The translations under genes and the position numbers were made by a program. From contig CM034532.1 in the NCBI GenBank assembly GCA_020002185.1, positions 29,775,778 to 29,839,777 of the forward strand: 64,000 nt of DNA. The letters are read 5' to 3'. Positions within the stretch are counted from its first letter, which is position 1. Each line of letters starts with the position of its first letter. The notes beneath the pieces were generated by a model that searched no databases, was not told the origin of the DNA, and worked only from the letters and a program-made list of their open reading frames with translations. Source of the stretch: Paraescarpia echinospica (lineage: Eukaryota; Annelida; Polychaeta; Sabellida; Siboglinidae). This document shows positions 9,640-18,963 of this stretch, piece after piece.

Positions 9640-10014
9640 ATGAGCGACGACGACGAAACTACCTCGAGTGGCGATCTTCGAACGAACGCCGGCGCCGAGC
9701 ACGCGGACTCCGTCGACGAGCACGCGGACTCCATCGACGTTACCACCACAACCACCGCCGAACACGTTCCATGGCGAATCTGCGGCAACGAATGCCCTAA
9801 GGCCGAAATCGTATTCCTCTGTCAGGTCGTCGTCCTGTACTTCGTCATCGCCGTTAGTATATACAATCTGACGAAAGGTCAAGGTGACTCCAACCTGTGG
9901 ACGGCGCTGTTGAGCAGCTGTCTCGGTTACCTGCTCCCGAGTCCGTCTACGAGTGATGGTGGCGGCGGCGGCGGCGAACGTCGACGTCAACAACACGATG
10001 GCGGTCTCGTCTGA
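9640..10014 (+). CDS. Small single-pass membrane protein of Polintons, intact
   Basis: A 124-residue protein: an acidic, Thr-rich N-terminus, the conserved PWRICGNECPKAEIVF entry, one membrane helix (about residues 63-82, VFLCQVVVLYFVIAVSIYNL), then the highly conserved GDSNLWTALLSSCLGYLLPSP. This short protein recurs next to the penton gene in animal Polintons; its function is not known to me. The last 17 nt overlap the penton start at 9998, and Polinton 2 has the same overlap. The C-terminus after PSP is a Gly/Arg extension from a GGC repeat. Confidence 0.8.
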   Translation: MSDDDETTSSGDLRTNAGAEHADSVDEHADSIDVTTTTTAEHVPWRICGNECPKAEIVFLCQVVVLYFVIAVSIYNLTKGQGDSNLWTALLSSCLGYLLPSPSTSDGGGGGGERRRQQHDGGLV

Positions 10015-10870
10015 CTTTTACCTGACGCTACCGAGCAACGCGTCTATGAAGCGTCACCCCGAAAATACGTTGACGCACTTCGTCACGACGTTGCCGCGAC
10101 GTTTCGACCTGTCGGGGGAGTGGGAATGCGGAGCGGTGTCGGTACAGTATCCGCACACGTGGTACAACGTGAGAAAGAAGGACGCCTACTTCTACCTGAC
10201 TTGCGCGACGGGTGATCCGGGTGTTTACACGCAGGTAGACGAACACGGCTCGACCGTGCTGATATATCGTCAGACCACGATTCCTCACGGTTTCTAAAAC
10301 AACGTTTATACGTTGTTGAAAAGGATCAACGAGGCGCTAGATAAATTATGCACCAGGAAGGTCAAGGCCATGCTAGAATACTGCGCCGTCTCTAACCGAT
10401 TTACGCTACGTATGTCGCCGGGTGTCGAATTTATCATACCTCATACCAGCCGTCTGAAGTACGTGCTAGGTTTCCATAGCGACACGATCCTGAGTCCGTC
10501 CATGTACGGTCCCGCGCCGGCGGTCGTCATCGACACCATGCCCGTCGCGTACACGTACGAGTACGAAGGTCGCGATACGGTGAATATGTCGGCGGGCATC
10601 GAGAGCCTGTACGTGTACACGGATCTCGTGGAACCGCGCGTCGTCGGTGACGTGTACGCGCCACTCCTTCGAAACATCGCCGTCCGCGGTGAGAACGGTG
10701 ACGTTATTTCGGAAACGTTCGACCGCGTGCAATACGTGAAGCTGCTGCGGAATCAATTCGATGAGGTCGAAGTCGATATAAGAGACGTTCACGGCCAACC
10801 GATACCATTCGAGCAGGGGAAGGTGGTGACGACGCTTCACTTCAGACACTGTAAATCGAAATTATTTTAA
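9998..10870 (+). pseudogene. Minor capsid (penton, single jelly roll) protein, one nonsense codon
   Basis: ATG 9998 is chosen because Polinton 2 starts at the equivalent SSDFYLTLPSNASM. Conserved blocks are HTWYNVR, IPHGF, SNRFTLRM, ESLYVYTDLVEPRVVGD, PLLRNI and the IEVDIRD-type end. TAA at 10295-10297 interrupts it where Polinton 2 has Tyr, splitting the protein into about 99 and 190 residues. Homologues form pentamers at icosahedral vertices of the predicted capsid. The stop is followed directly by the next ATG (10872). Confidence 0.88.
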
Positions 10871-10871
10871 C

Positions 10872-11333
10872 ATGTCGCCGTCGTCGAAGAACCCGTACGT
10901 GGACTACTACGTTCGTCAGGTCGGCGGTCAGCTGCCGGTTTTTGTCGGTGGTCGGGGGCAACGGGGTCACGGTCTGGGCAATCTCTTCGGGAGCCTGTTT
11001 CGAAGCGCCATGCCGCTTATCAAGAGAGGCGCGTTGGCGTTGGGAAAACGTGCGCTCAACACCGGCATGCACGTTGCGCGCGACATCGTCGCCGGCGGCA
11101 ATCTGAAACAGTCGATAAAACGACGCGCGAAGGAGGCCGGCGCCGATCTTCTCGACGGTCTATTGAATTCGCAGGCACCGCCACCGAAGAAGAAGAAGAG
11201 GAAGAAAAAAACGCAGCAGCAGCAGCGCCGCCCCCGCGGCGGCTTCGGCATAAAGAGATCGCGCCTAGCGGCGACGGTCGTCAGTAGGCGGAAGAAACCG
11301 CGTCGAACGGATCACGACATATTCGACGAGTAA
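10872..11333 (+). CDS. Basic minor virion protein with amphipathic segment (adenovirus pVI-like position), intact
   Basis: 153 residues. YYVRQVGGQLPVFVGGRGQR leads into GHGLGNLFGSLFRSAMPLIK, a Gly-rich then amphipathic stretch conserved in Polintons. Next come LALGKRALNTGMHVARD and RRAKEAGADLLDGLL helices, then a strongly basic tail with a KKKKRKKK run and Gln/Arg repeats that would bind DNA or serve as a nuclear signal. It lies between penton and major capsid genes with 1-2 nt gaps. By position and character it resembles adenovirus cement/core proteins cleaved by the viral protease, but that equivalence is inference. Confidence 0.75.
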   Translation: MSPSSKNPYVDYYVRQVGGQLPVFVGGRGQRGHGLGNLFGSLFRSAMPLIKRGALALGKRALNTGMHVARDIVAGGNLKQSIKRRAKEAGADLLDGLLNSQAPPPKKKKRKKKTQQQQRRPRGGFGIKRSRLAATVVSRRKKPRRTDHDIFDE

Positions 11334-11335
11334 CG

Positions 11336-12637
11336 ATGACGTTCGTGAACGGCGCAACGTGCGAGGGCGTGAAGGCCGAACTGGAGCTGTTCAGTAGGCC
11401 GGTGACGCAGACGAGCGTCGAGAGCAGTCAGTGGACCGTCTACCAGCCGCTGACGACTCTCGACGCCGGCGGCCCTATCGAGTTCCTCATCCCGGGATCG
11501 GGCGAAGACTATACGGACCTGGCGAGCCTTCAAGTGTACATGCGCTTCAAAGTGAAACAGGGGGACGGTACCGATCTGGCGGCCGGCGTCAACGTGGCGC
11601 CAGTCAACAATTTCCTACATTCGATGTTCAGTCAACTCGACGTGTCGCTGAACAACACCCTCGTGACGTCGTCGACCAATACGAACGCGTACCGGGCCTA
11701 CCTCGAGACGCTGCTGAGTTACGGTAGCGACGCGAAACGTTCGCATCTCACGGGATCGTTGTGGTACAAAGACACCGCCGGACGGATGGACACGCTCGGG
11801 AACAACAACTTTGGGTTCGAGGCACGGCGCGCCATGACGGCCGATAGCAACGAGGTGGAGATGATGGGACGCGTGCACGTCGACGCGTTTATGCTAAACA
11901 GACACATACCAAACGGCGTCGACACGAAAGTACGCATGGTACGCTCGAAGGACACCTTCGCGCTCATGGGCGCGCAAGCCGTAACGGGGTGGCGCGTCGA
12001 ACTGCAGGCGATTCGACTGCACGTGCGAAAAGTGAAGTTGAACCCGGCCGTCCAGATGAGACATATCAAAGCGTGGACGTTCGGAACGGCTAAGTTTCCG
12101 ATGCGCCGCGTCGACTGCAAATCGTTCTCCATAACGGCGGGTACGCTATCGCACACGCACGAGAACCTGTACATTGGTGCGATTCCGAAACGCATCTTCC
12201 TGATGATGATCGATAACGTCGCCTACAACGGAGACTACACTAGAAATCCGTTCGACGCGCGTCACAACGACATAAACTTCCTCACGCTCGTCGTCGACGG
12301 ACGTCAGGTGCCGAGCAAGCCGCTGCAGCCGGACTTCCCACACAACCGATACGTGCGGAGCTACATGAATCTCTTCGATGCCAGCGGAAAGGCGTACGAG
12401 GACGAGAGGAACGACGTATCGCGTACGGACTTCGGCGCAGGCTACACCATCTTCGGTTTCGACCTGACCCCCGACGGTTGCGACGGGGACCATTTCAACG
12501 TCGTGCGTCAGGGAACCGTGGGCGTCGAAATGCACTTCGGGACGCCGCTACCGCTTCCGGTGAACGTCGTCGTGTACGCGGAATTCGAGACGGTGATGGG
12601 GATCGACAGGAACCGGAACGTCGTGTACGACTGGTAA
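11336..12637 (+). CDS. Major capsid protein (double jelly roll, hexon-like), intact
   Basis: 433 residues, in the family often labelled F54H12.2-like in animal genomes, which is the Polinton major capsid protein. Recognisable blocks are TQTSVESSQW, EFLIPGSGEDYTDL, VAPVNNFLHSMFSQLDVSLN, the central LHVRKVKLNP, IPKRIFLMMIDNVAYNGDY, NPFDARHNDINFL, YTIFGFDLTPDG and the C-terminal VNVVVYAEFE. ATG lies 2 nt after the preceding stop, and the protease ATG follows 2 nt after this stop. The frame is uninterrupted and length matches the family. Polinton 2 has a deleted version. Confidence 0.93.
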   Translation: MTFVNGATCEGVKAELELFSRPVTQTSVESSQWTVYQPLTTLDAGGPIEFLIPGSGEDYTDLASLQVYMRFKVKQGDGTDLAAGVNVAPVNNFLHSMFSQLDVSLNNTLVTSSTNTNAYRAYLETLLSYGSDAKRSHLTGSLWYKDTAGRMDTLGNNNFGFEARRAMTADSNEVEMMGRVHVDAFMLNRHIPNGVDTKVRMVRSKDTFALMGAQAVTGWRVELQAIRLHVRKVKLNPAVQMRHIKAWTFGTAKFPMRRVDCKSFSITAGTLSHTHENLYIGAIPKRIFLMMIDNVAYNGDYTRNPFDARHNDINFLTLVVDGRQVPSKPLQPDFPHNRYVRSYMNLFDASGKAYEDERNDVSRTDFGAGYTIFGFDLTPDGCDGDHFNVVRQGTVGVEMHFGTPLPLPVNVVVYAEFETVMGIDRNRNVVYDW

Positions 12638-12639
12638 CT

Positions 12640-13095
12640 ATGGATACGTTTCAACTGATGCTTCGTCTGGAACACGATACGTACGCTAAACGTATCTTCG
12701 TCGGCGTCGTGCCTAAAGACGCGCTACTTACCGCCGCCACCACCACCGTTTACCCGACGGCCATCGTGTGCAACAGCGACGAATGCGGCGAACCGGGACA
12801 GCACTGGGTGGCCGTCTACGTGGACGCCGACCGACGAGGCGAGTACTTCGATTCGTACGGTCTGCCGCCGCTGCACGCCGACTTCCACGCGTTCCTGCAC
12901 CGTCACTGCGGCGACGCGTGGACGTACAACGACAAGCGGCTGCAGAGCGTCATCTCTAACGTGTGCGGACAATATTGCGTCGCCTACCTTCTCCTCCGAT
13001 GTCGCGGTATGCCGTGGACGACGTTCCAGAGCCTATTCCGCACCAATCGGGTGACCAATGACTGTCTCGTATACGATTTGTTAAAACCGCATTAA
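12640..13095 (+). CDS. Adenain/Ulp1-type cysteine protease, intact
   Basis: 151 residues, C5/C48 fold. Catalytic residues are visible: His55 (GQHWVAVYVD), Asp71 (EYFDSYG), Gln102 (RLQS) and Cys113 (NVCGQYCVAYLL). It would process virion precursors during maturation. ATG 12640 is 3 nt after the capsid stop, and a longer frame reading in from 12478 is only overlap with the capsid gene. It is the last gene of the + strand capsid module; a poly(A) signal follows at 13126. Confidence 0.93.
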   Translation: MDTFQLMLRLEHDTYAKRIFVGVVPKDALLTAATTTVYPTAIVCNSDECGEPGQHWVAVYVDADRRGEYFDSYGLPPLHADFHAFLHRHCGDAWTYNDKRLQSVISNVCGQYCVAYLLLRCRGMPWTTFQSLFRTNRVTNDCLVYDLLKPH

Positions 13096-13125
13096 TTTCG
13101 CTTTTACGTGTATAGTAGTACTAGA

Positions 13126-13131
13126 AATAAA
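13126..13131 (+). terminator. Poly(A) signal of capsid module
   Basis: AATAAA 31 nt past the protease stop, between two convergent transcription units. Confidence 0.6.
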
Positions 13132-13173
13132 AAACAAACGACGATGATGTACACAATTGTATTGTTGTTGTTG

Positions 13174-13179
13174 TTTATT
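13174..13179 (-). terminator. Poly(A) signal of polymerase gene
   Basis: AATAAA on the minus strand, about 125 nt beyond the polymerase stop at 13305 and facing the capsid module signal. Confidence 0.55.
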
Positions 13180-13189
13180 ATTACCCTAC

Positions 13190-13304
13190 CTATGCATACA
13201 TACATACATACATACAGAAACTACCCCTAGGGGGTGGTGGGGTATTCCTTAGGTTAGACGACGAGTTAGACGAGTTAGTCAACGAGTTAGACGAGTTATA
13301 CGAG
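13190..13304. repeat. Short tandem repeats between convergent genes
   Basis: A (CATA)n run near 13193-13217 is followed by several ACGAGTTAG-type 9- to 10-bp repeats (13258-13312). The equivalent place in Polinton 2 (28890-28985) also has simple repeats (ACTCGTATAA, TATG). Confidence 0.8.
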
Positions 13305-16300
13305 TTAGACGAGTGTCGGCGCCGTGGTGACGCCGTCGTCGAGCACGCGGCGTTTTGCATAGAAGTAGCTCAACGCCGCGCGCTCTTGAACGTACGTCAA
13401 TACGGACGAGTCTTTCACCTGGAAACCGCGGTTCCAGCCGACGCCGTTGCGAAGGTCGCGCAGTACGGCGAGGAAGGTGTGCTCGTCGTTGTCGTTCTGT
13501 CGCTTGCTCAGTCCGTTCGTGCTGTACTTCGGACCGTTGTCGCCGCCGAAGCAGTAGTAGGTTTTGCTGCACAGCGCCACGATTCCGTCGCCGCGCCACT
13601 CTTCTTTGAAGAGACCCGGCGTTCGACGATCGAACAGGCGTTGGCGCGTGCGCGTCGCAGCATTCGGCCGGAAACCAGAGCGATCGATTCCGGAAGTAGT
13701 GTTCGCGACGTTCTTCCGGTACGAGCGCGTCGACGTCACGTCCGGCGAGGGCGATGTACGCCGAGTCCGTGTCCATAGCGCAGTACTGGTAGAGCGGATG
13801 GGGAATGTAGGCGTCGACGAAATCGAAATAGAATTCCAGCATTCTCAATTTTGCGTACTGCAATACGAAATAGCCGATATGTATCGGCAGGCCGTAGACG
13901 ACTTTGCGCTTATTCAGCGCCACCTCGTACAGTGCGTCGTCGACGACGACGTCGATTCCCGGAATCGACGGTTGTTGACGAGCATCGACGCGCCGACCGG
14001 CGTGGCGTACTTGATTTCCCGGTGCCGATCGACGCGCGTAATCGTTTTCACGTAGGAACTGTTGCCGAGAAGTTTAGAGGTATCGGCGATGATCGATTTG
14101 TCGGGATCGATATCGCCCTCGCGTCGCGCCGTCGAGACCGTGTCGCCGAAGCGGCGAAAGCTCGCGATCGGCGCTTTCTCGACGATCTGGTAGACGCGCT
14201 CGAAGAGGAGACCGTGCGCCAGATACCAGCGTAGGAGGGGCGTCGCGAGCACGATCTCGGCGCTCAAGTAGCTACCGACGAGCGTCCGTTGAGGTCGGGT
14301 GAGGAGATCGTGCGTCTCGGCGTAGTCGCGCATGAACGGGCTGAGATCGTCGCGCACGATATCGACGTTCTTGAATACGGGCTGCATCTCGGCGAACTTG
14401 TCGCGCAGCGCTTCCGGTACGACGATATCGTACTGCACGAGGCCGAACAGAGAGCCGTCGCGCACCGCCTCCAGTATCGTCGAACGCGTAATGGTGGTGG
14501 TCGGTGGTTGCCATCGTGACGCGTCGCGCGGCGTCGGCGCCGCCGGCGGTCGCACGGCGTGCCATTGGCACTCCCACATTTCGACGACGTCGTCGACGAA
14601 ACGGCGGAGGTAGGTGGTCACGGCGATCGTCGCGGCGTACAGCGTCGTCATCGGTTGACCGTTGACGGCGTTCGTCGTCACGTGCGCCTGGCACGTCGGG
14701 CAGCCGTGAAAATAGAAGCCGTGAAATTGATACGCCGTTCGCGTGGCGGCGCACCAGCCGTCGACTCGGTGCTTTGAGATGCGCTTCTCGCGTCCGTTCA
14801 ACTGGTGACGTATACGCGCGCCGGTTTGCGCCTCCACCCACGTCAACCACTCCACGGCCATACGACCGTAGCGGTGCACGCGTTCCGCTCGAAAGGCGTT
14901 CTCCGCGCGCCGGCGCGTGTACCAGCCCGTCGGCATATCCTGCATTATCGCCCATAGATAGAGGCCGTTTGCGTCAAAGCGGACTATCGAACGACACGGC
15001 GCGTCGCCGCCTCGAATCGCCGTCACGTCGGCCTCGTGGTCGCGCGCGAAGATGATCGACGGGCCGCCGACTATCTGCGCCTGCAGCCGACGGTGCAGAT
15101 CTTTGTTCGGCTCGTTGAAAAGGGAGAAATGGATCGACGTCGGCAGGTCGTTGAACAGATACAACAACGTCAACCCCGGTACGCTGATGGAGTCCTTGAA
15201 CATGCCGATACGTCGGCATAGATAGAAGGCGAACTGGCGATCGACCGCCTCGAGAAACGGCGCCACGTCTCGATTGTTATACCACATCAGAAAATCACGC
15301 ATCGACGTCATGCCCTCGTCACGCCACGCCGTCGCGCAAATCTCGTACGCCTCCGCGGAGATTCCCTCGCGTTTCAGGTGGCTGTAGAAAGCTTCGCGCG
15401 ACGGCAGGGCGGTTTCGTCCAGACGCGTCAACGCGTCGATATGTTCGTACGGAAAGTAGCCCTTCGTTGCCGAGCAACCGTACGCTTTCAGAAAGCGATC
15501 GTAGCTAACGCCGGGCGCAAGGTAATTCGTTATGTCCAGGAACTTCAACGTCGTCGTCGACAGGCATATGTAATTGTTCTGACGTTTAATGGTAAACGCC
15601 GACGACGTGTGCTGCGCGTCGCCAGTTATGAGCAGGGGGGTCAAGTACTTCTTGACGACATTGAGATCGTACTTACCCGAATTAAATCCCAATACGGGCA
15701 TTTGACGTCGTCGTCGTTGCATCATCGCCGCCAGTCGAGCGCCTCGAAAGTGGCGTCGTAGCGGGAACGTAGAATCGCGCACGCCGCCGCGCTCACCGCT
15801 TCCAGGTCGTCGATGAGGCGACGCGCGAGTTCCGTCGAATCGCCGGTCGTGACGTAACATCGCGCCACTTCGTGACCGGGCACGTTCGACGCGACGCTCA
15901 CGCTGAGCAGTTCGTGTCGCGCGATCCACCGGCATTTGTCGGTATCCGTCGGCAGATCGTTATCGGCGAAATAACATTCGAAATCGAACGTCGCGCGGTA
16001 CGGGTAGTAGCGCAGGTCGTCGTCGCCGACGTCGATGCCTTCGTCGTCGAGCCGCTCGAATACGGACGGCGACGGTCGGTAGACGCCGCCGGGGAACACG
16101 TGACGAACGCCACCTTCGCACGTCGCTTCGTGACGTCGTAAATGGTACGCGTCCCGCAAGAGGGAGTTGCCACATTTTCCGCACTTGTACGTTTTCGTGT
16201 ACGCGCGCGGGTCGCTTATGTACGAGAAGTGCGACTCGTACAGGTTGACGTTCAGGGTCGTGGAGTGCGCTTCGCGCGATCGACGGACTAGTTCGGCGAC

Positions 16301-17338
16301 GTCATTCGTCAGTCGATAGACGACGACGTTGATGGCAAAATCCGTCTCCACGCGATCCAGTTCGTTCAGGCGTACACCGTTCGAGGCCGACGTGCGCGCG
16401 GCGCGACAATACTGCGCGTGCAGACGTTTAGCGACTTTCGTTAAACGGTTCGTATCGATGTGGCGGCCACTTTCGTCTCGTCGGTAACCTTGCAGGTGGA
16501 GGCCAATGCATCGGAAGAGGCATAGATGGTCGTCGTAGGGCGTGCCTCGATAATCTTTCGTCAACGATACGATGGCCCTGTTGAGGCGCACGTAGGCGGG
16601 AAGCGTCACGCCAACGCAGCCGATAGGATGATTGATGATGGCGTTCACGAAGTAGGTGGCGTTCGTTACGAGCTCGACGACCCACCCCGAGTCGGGACGC
16701 TGCGCGATGGCGTACTACAGTACGTCGGTCGTGCGCACGGCGTCGAGGAATCGTTCGAACGAATGGCTATCGGTAACTAGGGTGGGTGTTTCGAGGAATC
16801 GACCGCAACAGTTACATGAAGAATGAAAATATCGGTACCGACCCGACACCTTGTGGCGTAATACGAAACCATAGCTTACGTTAATTTTAAACGCATTCTT
16901 TTGTTCGCGAAACATTTCCCTCAGACGCGGTTCGAGCACCCGCGTACTCGTACAGACGGTCATACGATAGTTATAACGCGACTGCACGGCACGGCGCGCT
17001 ACCGACGTCTCTATGCTACGCCGGTTCTCGTCCACGACACGCTGTAGATCGTCGGGTGACGGCGCCCTAGCGGCTGCCGCCTCCACCGCTGATTCATTAC
17101 TACTACCAGGAGGTGGCGACGTCTCACGGCCACACCGCTCCTTCAGGTGTCGTAGCATAGCGTGACGCGCATTGTACGTCGCGCCACATTTTGGACACTC
17201 TCGGCGTTTTACGCATAGCGCTTCGTTGCCGCATCTTTTCGAACTCTTTACGTGTCGTTCTAACGTCGATTGTTTCGCGAAATAGCCCCCACATTTCGGA
17301 CATTGCCATCTAGTAGATGGTGGTGGTGGTGATGGCAT
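13305..17338 (-). pseudogene. Protein-primed family B DNA polymerase, frameshifted
   Basis: About 1,340 codons on the minus strand. The N-terminus has two C2H2-type fingers (WQCPKCGGYF..., ECPKCGATYN...). The 3'-5' exonuclease is shown by FDFECYF (ExoI) and GFNSGKYDLN (ExoII); a CxxC (HGCPTC) region follows, then polymerase motifs A (DANGLYLWAIM), B (KLLGNSSYVKTI, with Val where Gly is usual) and C (MDTDSAYIAL). Breaks are TAG at 16715-16717 and frameshifts near 15725-15760, 13948 and 13650. The start at 17338 is the ATG just before the fingers. It would copy the element from terminal-protein-bound ends. Not functional as it stands. Confidence 0.92.
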
Positions 17339-17798
17339 TCTCTAATGTACTGATATTTTTTCGAGCACCACTATTTATAACAGTGGTGGTGACGGTGGTG
17401 GTGGTGGTGGTGGTAAGTACACCCTAGCGGGAGGAATGTGCTTTTAGGTAATGCGGGTAACTCGGAACGAAGGAATGTTTTTTGCGGTAATGGTGGTTGC
17501 GAACTAGCGGTAATTTTTATAACTAACTCGGAATGCTTTAGGTAACCCTAACGGTGGGGAACGATAGTGGAAGGAATGTGTTTGCGGTAACGAGTTGTGG
17601 ACTAGCTGTAATTTTTATAACTAACTCGGAATGTTGTAGCTAGCGGTGACTTGTTGTGGGTAACACGGAAACGGAAAGTACATTTTCAACGTTTTATTCA
17701 GTAGCTTACAACATTCAAACACAGCGTTGAAGCTTTTGTTTCAATAGCAAGCAAATATTAGCAAAACAAGCAGTGTTCTCTATTCTATTGTTCGTTCT
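17339..17798. other. Non-coding spacer with short direct repeats
   Basis: Upstream of the polymerase lies a GGTGGT-rich run (17375-17415). A roughly 100-bp unit containing TAGCGGTAATTTTTATAACT and AACTCGGAATG follows, repeated two to three times (17450-17645). It may hold the polymerase promoter (ATTTATAAC near 17372); no gene is seen. Confidence 0.5.
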
Positions 17799-18479
17799 TC
17801 ATTCCAGTCCGCTCCGGCGTTGCACGTACGTGTGCACGGCTGACTCCAGCTGCACACGGTTCATGTAATCGCGCCAGTTCGTTCCCAACAACCAGTTCGA
17901 CACAAACTGCACCAAATACAACTCTCCCGCACGGCCCGTTTGCGGCTGCTGACCACCGGAAGTTGACACCGTAGTTTCGTGTAGAATGTGCACGAGTCGC
18001 GTGAAACAGGAGATGAGCGATCGACGCAGGAACGTTTCCATGACGCTGTTGAAATATCGCGTTACGATACAGCCCGTGTTGTCGAAACTTTGCATGTATA
18101 TACGATTTGGCCGTCCCGCACGATAGCCGGGCATGTGTACATATGGACAGCCTTCATTCGGCTCACATACCCCTCAATGATCCCGCGCCTTCTCCAGAAT
18201 CATTTCGCCGAGGGTCTCGGCGACGAGGTCCATTGCCAGCCGTTCATAACGGCCGACCAACTGGGCCCTGCTCGGCACGACGATTTGACGTTGGCTCAAC
18301 CCCACCTCCTCCGATATGCTCCAGCACGGAGCGCACGTCGGTCCCATCGTCCCCAGCGGCGTGTACACGCTTTCGTTATACGTCGGTGGAGCGGGACGTA
18401 TTCGGGTCGCGTTCGATCCGCCCAGCGCCTCCTCGATGATCGCGTCCAATACGTGGGCGTCACGCACTCCGCTTCCACC
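17799..18479 (-). pseudogene. Second-module ORF 5, unknown function, one in-frame TGA
   Basis: Reading in phase directly after an acceptor-like CTTTGTGCTGTAG, the frame is open from 18479 to 17799 (227 codons) except for TGA at 18174-18176. It includes VRDAHVLDAIIEEAL, VAETLGEMILEKARD, then CEPNEGCPYVHMPGYR and a helical C-terminus (YFNSVMETFLRRSLISCFTRL ... NWLLGTNWRDYMNRV). Polinton 2 (27.1-27.55 kb) has a diverged homologue (CDPSGTYGPAAHMFG ... LILILHEQ ... LTDWL), so this is a real element gene. No known domain recognised. There is no nearby ATG at the 5' end, which suggests it is reached by splicing. Confidence 0.55.
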
Positions 18480-18497
18480 CTACAGCACAAAGCAGTT

Positions 18498-18578
18498 CTA
18501 GTCTTTACGAATCACCGTCAGGAACGCGTGTAGGAAGTCGCTCATACACTCACGTCTGGTGTGTTCCATCAGCGCCTC
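18498..18578 (-). CDS. Second-module ORF 4 (26 codons plus stop), acceptor-preceded
   Basis: A short frame that begins in phase just after ATGTGTTTGTAG and ends at TAG 18498, 18 nt before the next acceptor. It has an ATG four codons in. No recognised domain; it is probably an exon or a very small protein. The stop overlaps a GACTAG branchpoint-like motif. Confidence 0.35.
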   Translation of the reverse strand, partial: EALMEHTRRECMSDFLHAFLTVIRKD

Positions 18579-18604
18579 CTACAAACACATTATTATTATT
18601 ATGA

Positions 18605-18757
18605 TTAGTCCACCTCCTTCTTGATCTCTTCCTCCTTCTTTATCGACCCCTTCACTTCGCGTTCCAACAACGTTCTTACGAACGTGGCAACCTCGTCGTA
18701 CTGAGCGCGGATCCTTTCGTTGTTTGCAAGCATATTTTCCAGTACGCGGCGCACTTC
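18605..18757 (-). CDS. Second-module ORF 3 (50 codons plus stop), acceptor-preceded, helical
   Basis: Starts in phase after TTATATGCTGTAG and encodes a continuous charged helix (VRRVLENMLANNERIRAQYD ... EEEIKKEVD), stopping at TAA inside a GACTAAT branchpoint-like motif 26 nt before the next acceptor. Coiled-coil character; function unknown. An internal ATG exists nine codons in. Confidence 0.4.
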   Translation of the reverse strand, partial: EVRRVLENMLANNERIRAQYDEVATFVRTLLEREVKGSIKKEEEIKKEVD

Positions 18758-18945
18758 CTACAGCATATAAGCACAACTATTAATAAGTTTGCTTCGTAAG
18801 CTAGCCAAAACGCTCTTATGTATTGTTCGGCCGTCTCGGCTAATAGTTGAAAGGCCTCCTCGGTTATTTCACGACCACGACGCTCTTTCATTCATTGTTG
18901 CTCGTTCGCGTGTGTCAACAAATCTACCAGTTTCGGCCATCCTTC
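18758..18945 (-). pseudogene. Second-module ORF 2, acceptor-preceded, one TGA
   Basis: From 18945 (just after TTGTTGTTTTGTAG) the frame encodes EGWPKLVDLLTHANEQQ, then TGA at 18892-18894, an immediate ATG and a helical EEAFQLLAETAEQYIRAFW. It then runs into the next acceptor region. The TGA followed at once by ATG could be either a nonsense break or a real stop/start pair. Confidence 0.35.
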
Positions 18946-18963
18946 CTACAAAACAACAACACA

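Noticed and set aside
9493..9996. Minus-strand ORF of 167 codons over the membrane protein gene
   Set aside because: A shadow frame in GC-rich DNA; the plus-strand protein is conserved in Polinton 2 and has a proper membrane helix.
7129..10297. Alternative genetic code or programmed readthrough (TAG/TAA only, two of them opposite Gln codons)
   Set aside because: The other stops align with Leu, Leu and Tyr, nearby host exons use the standard code, and the polymerase has ordinary frameshifts. Independent nonsense mutations explain it.
5860..13095. Free adenovirus or phage genome
   Set aside because: Integrase, 6-bp target duplication, AG...CT inverted repeats and animal exon flanks identify an integrated Polinton/adintovirus-type element.
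14272..14955. 227-codon Arg-rich ORF inside the polymerase
   Set aside because: An out-of-frame reading of CpG-rich polymerase sequence, with no independent homology.
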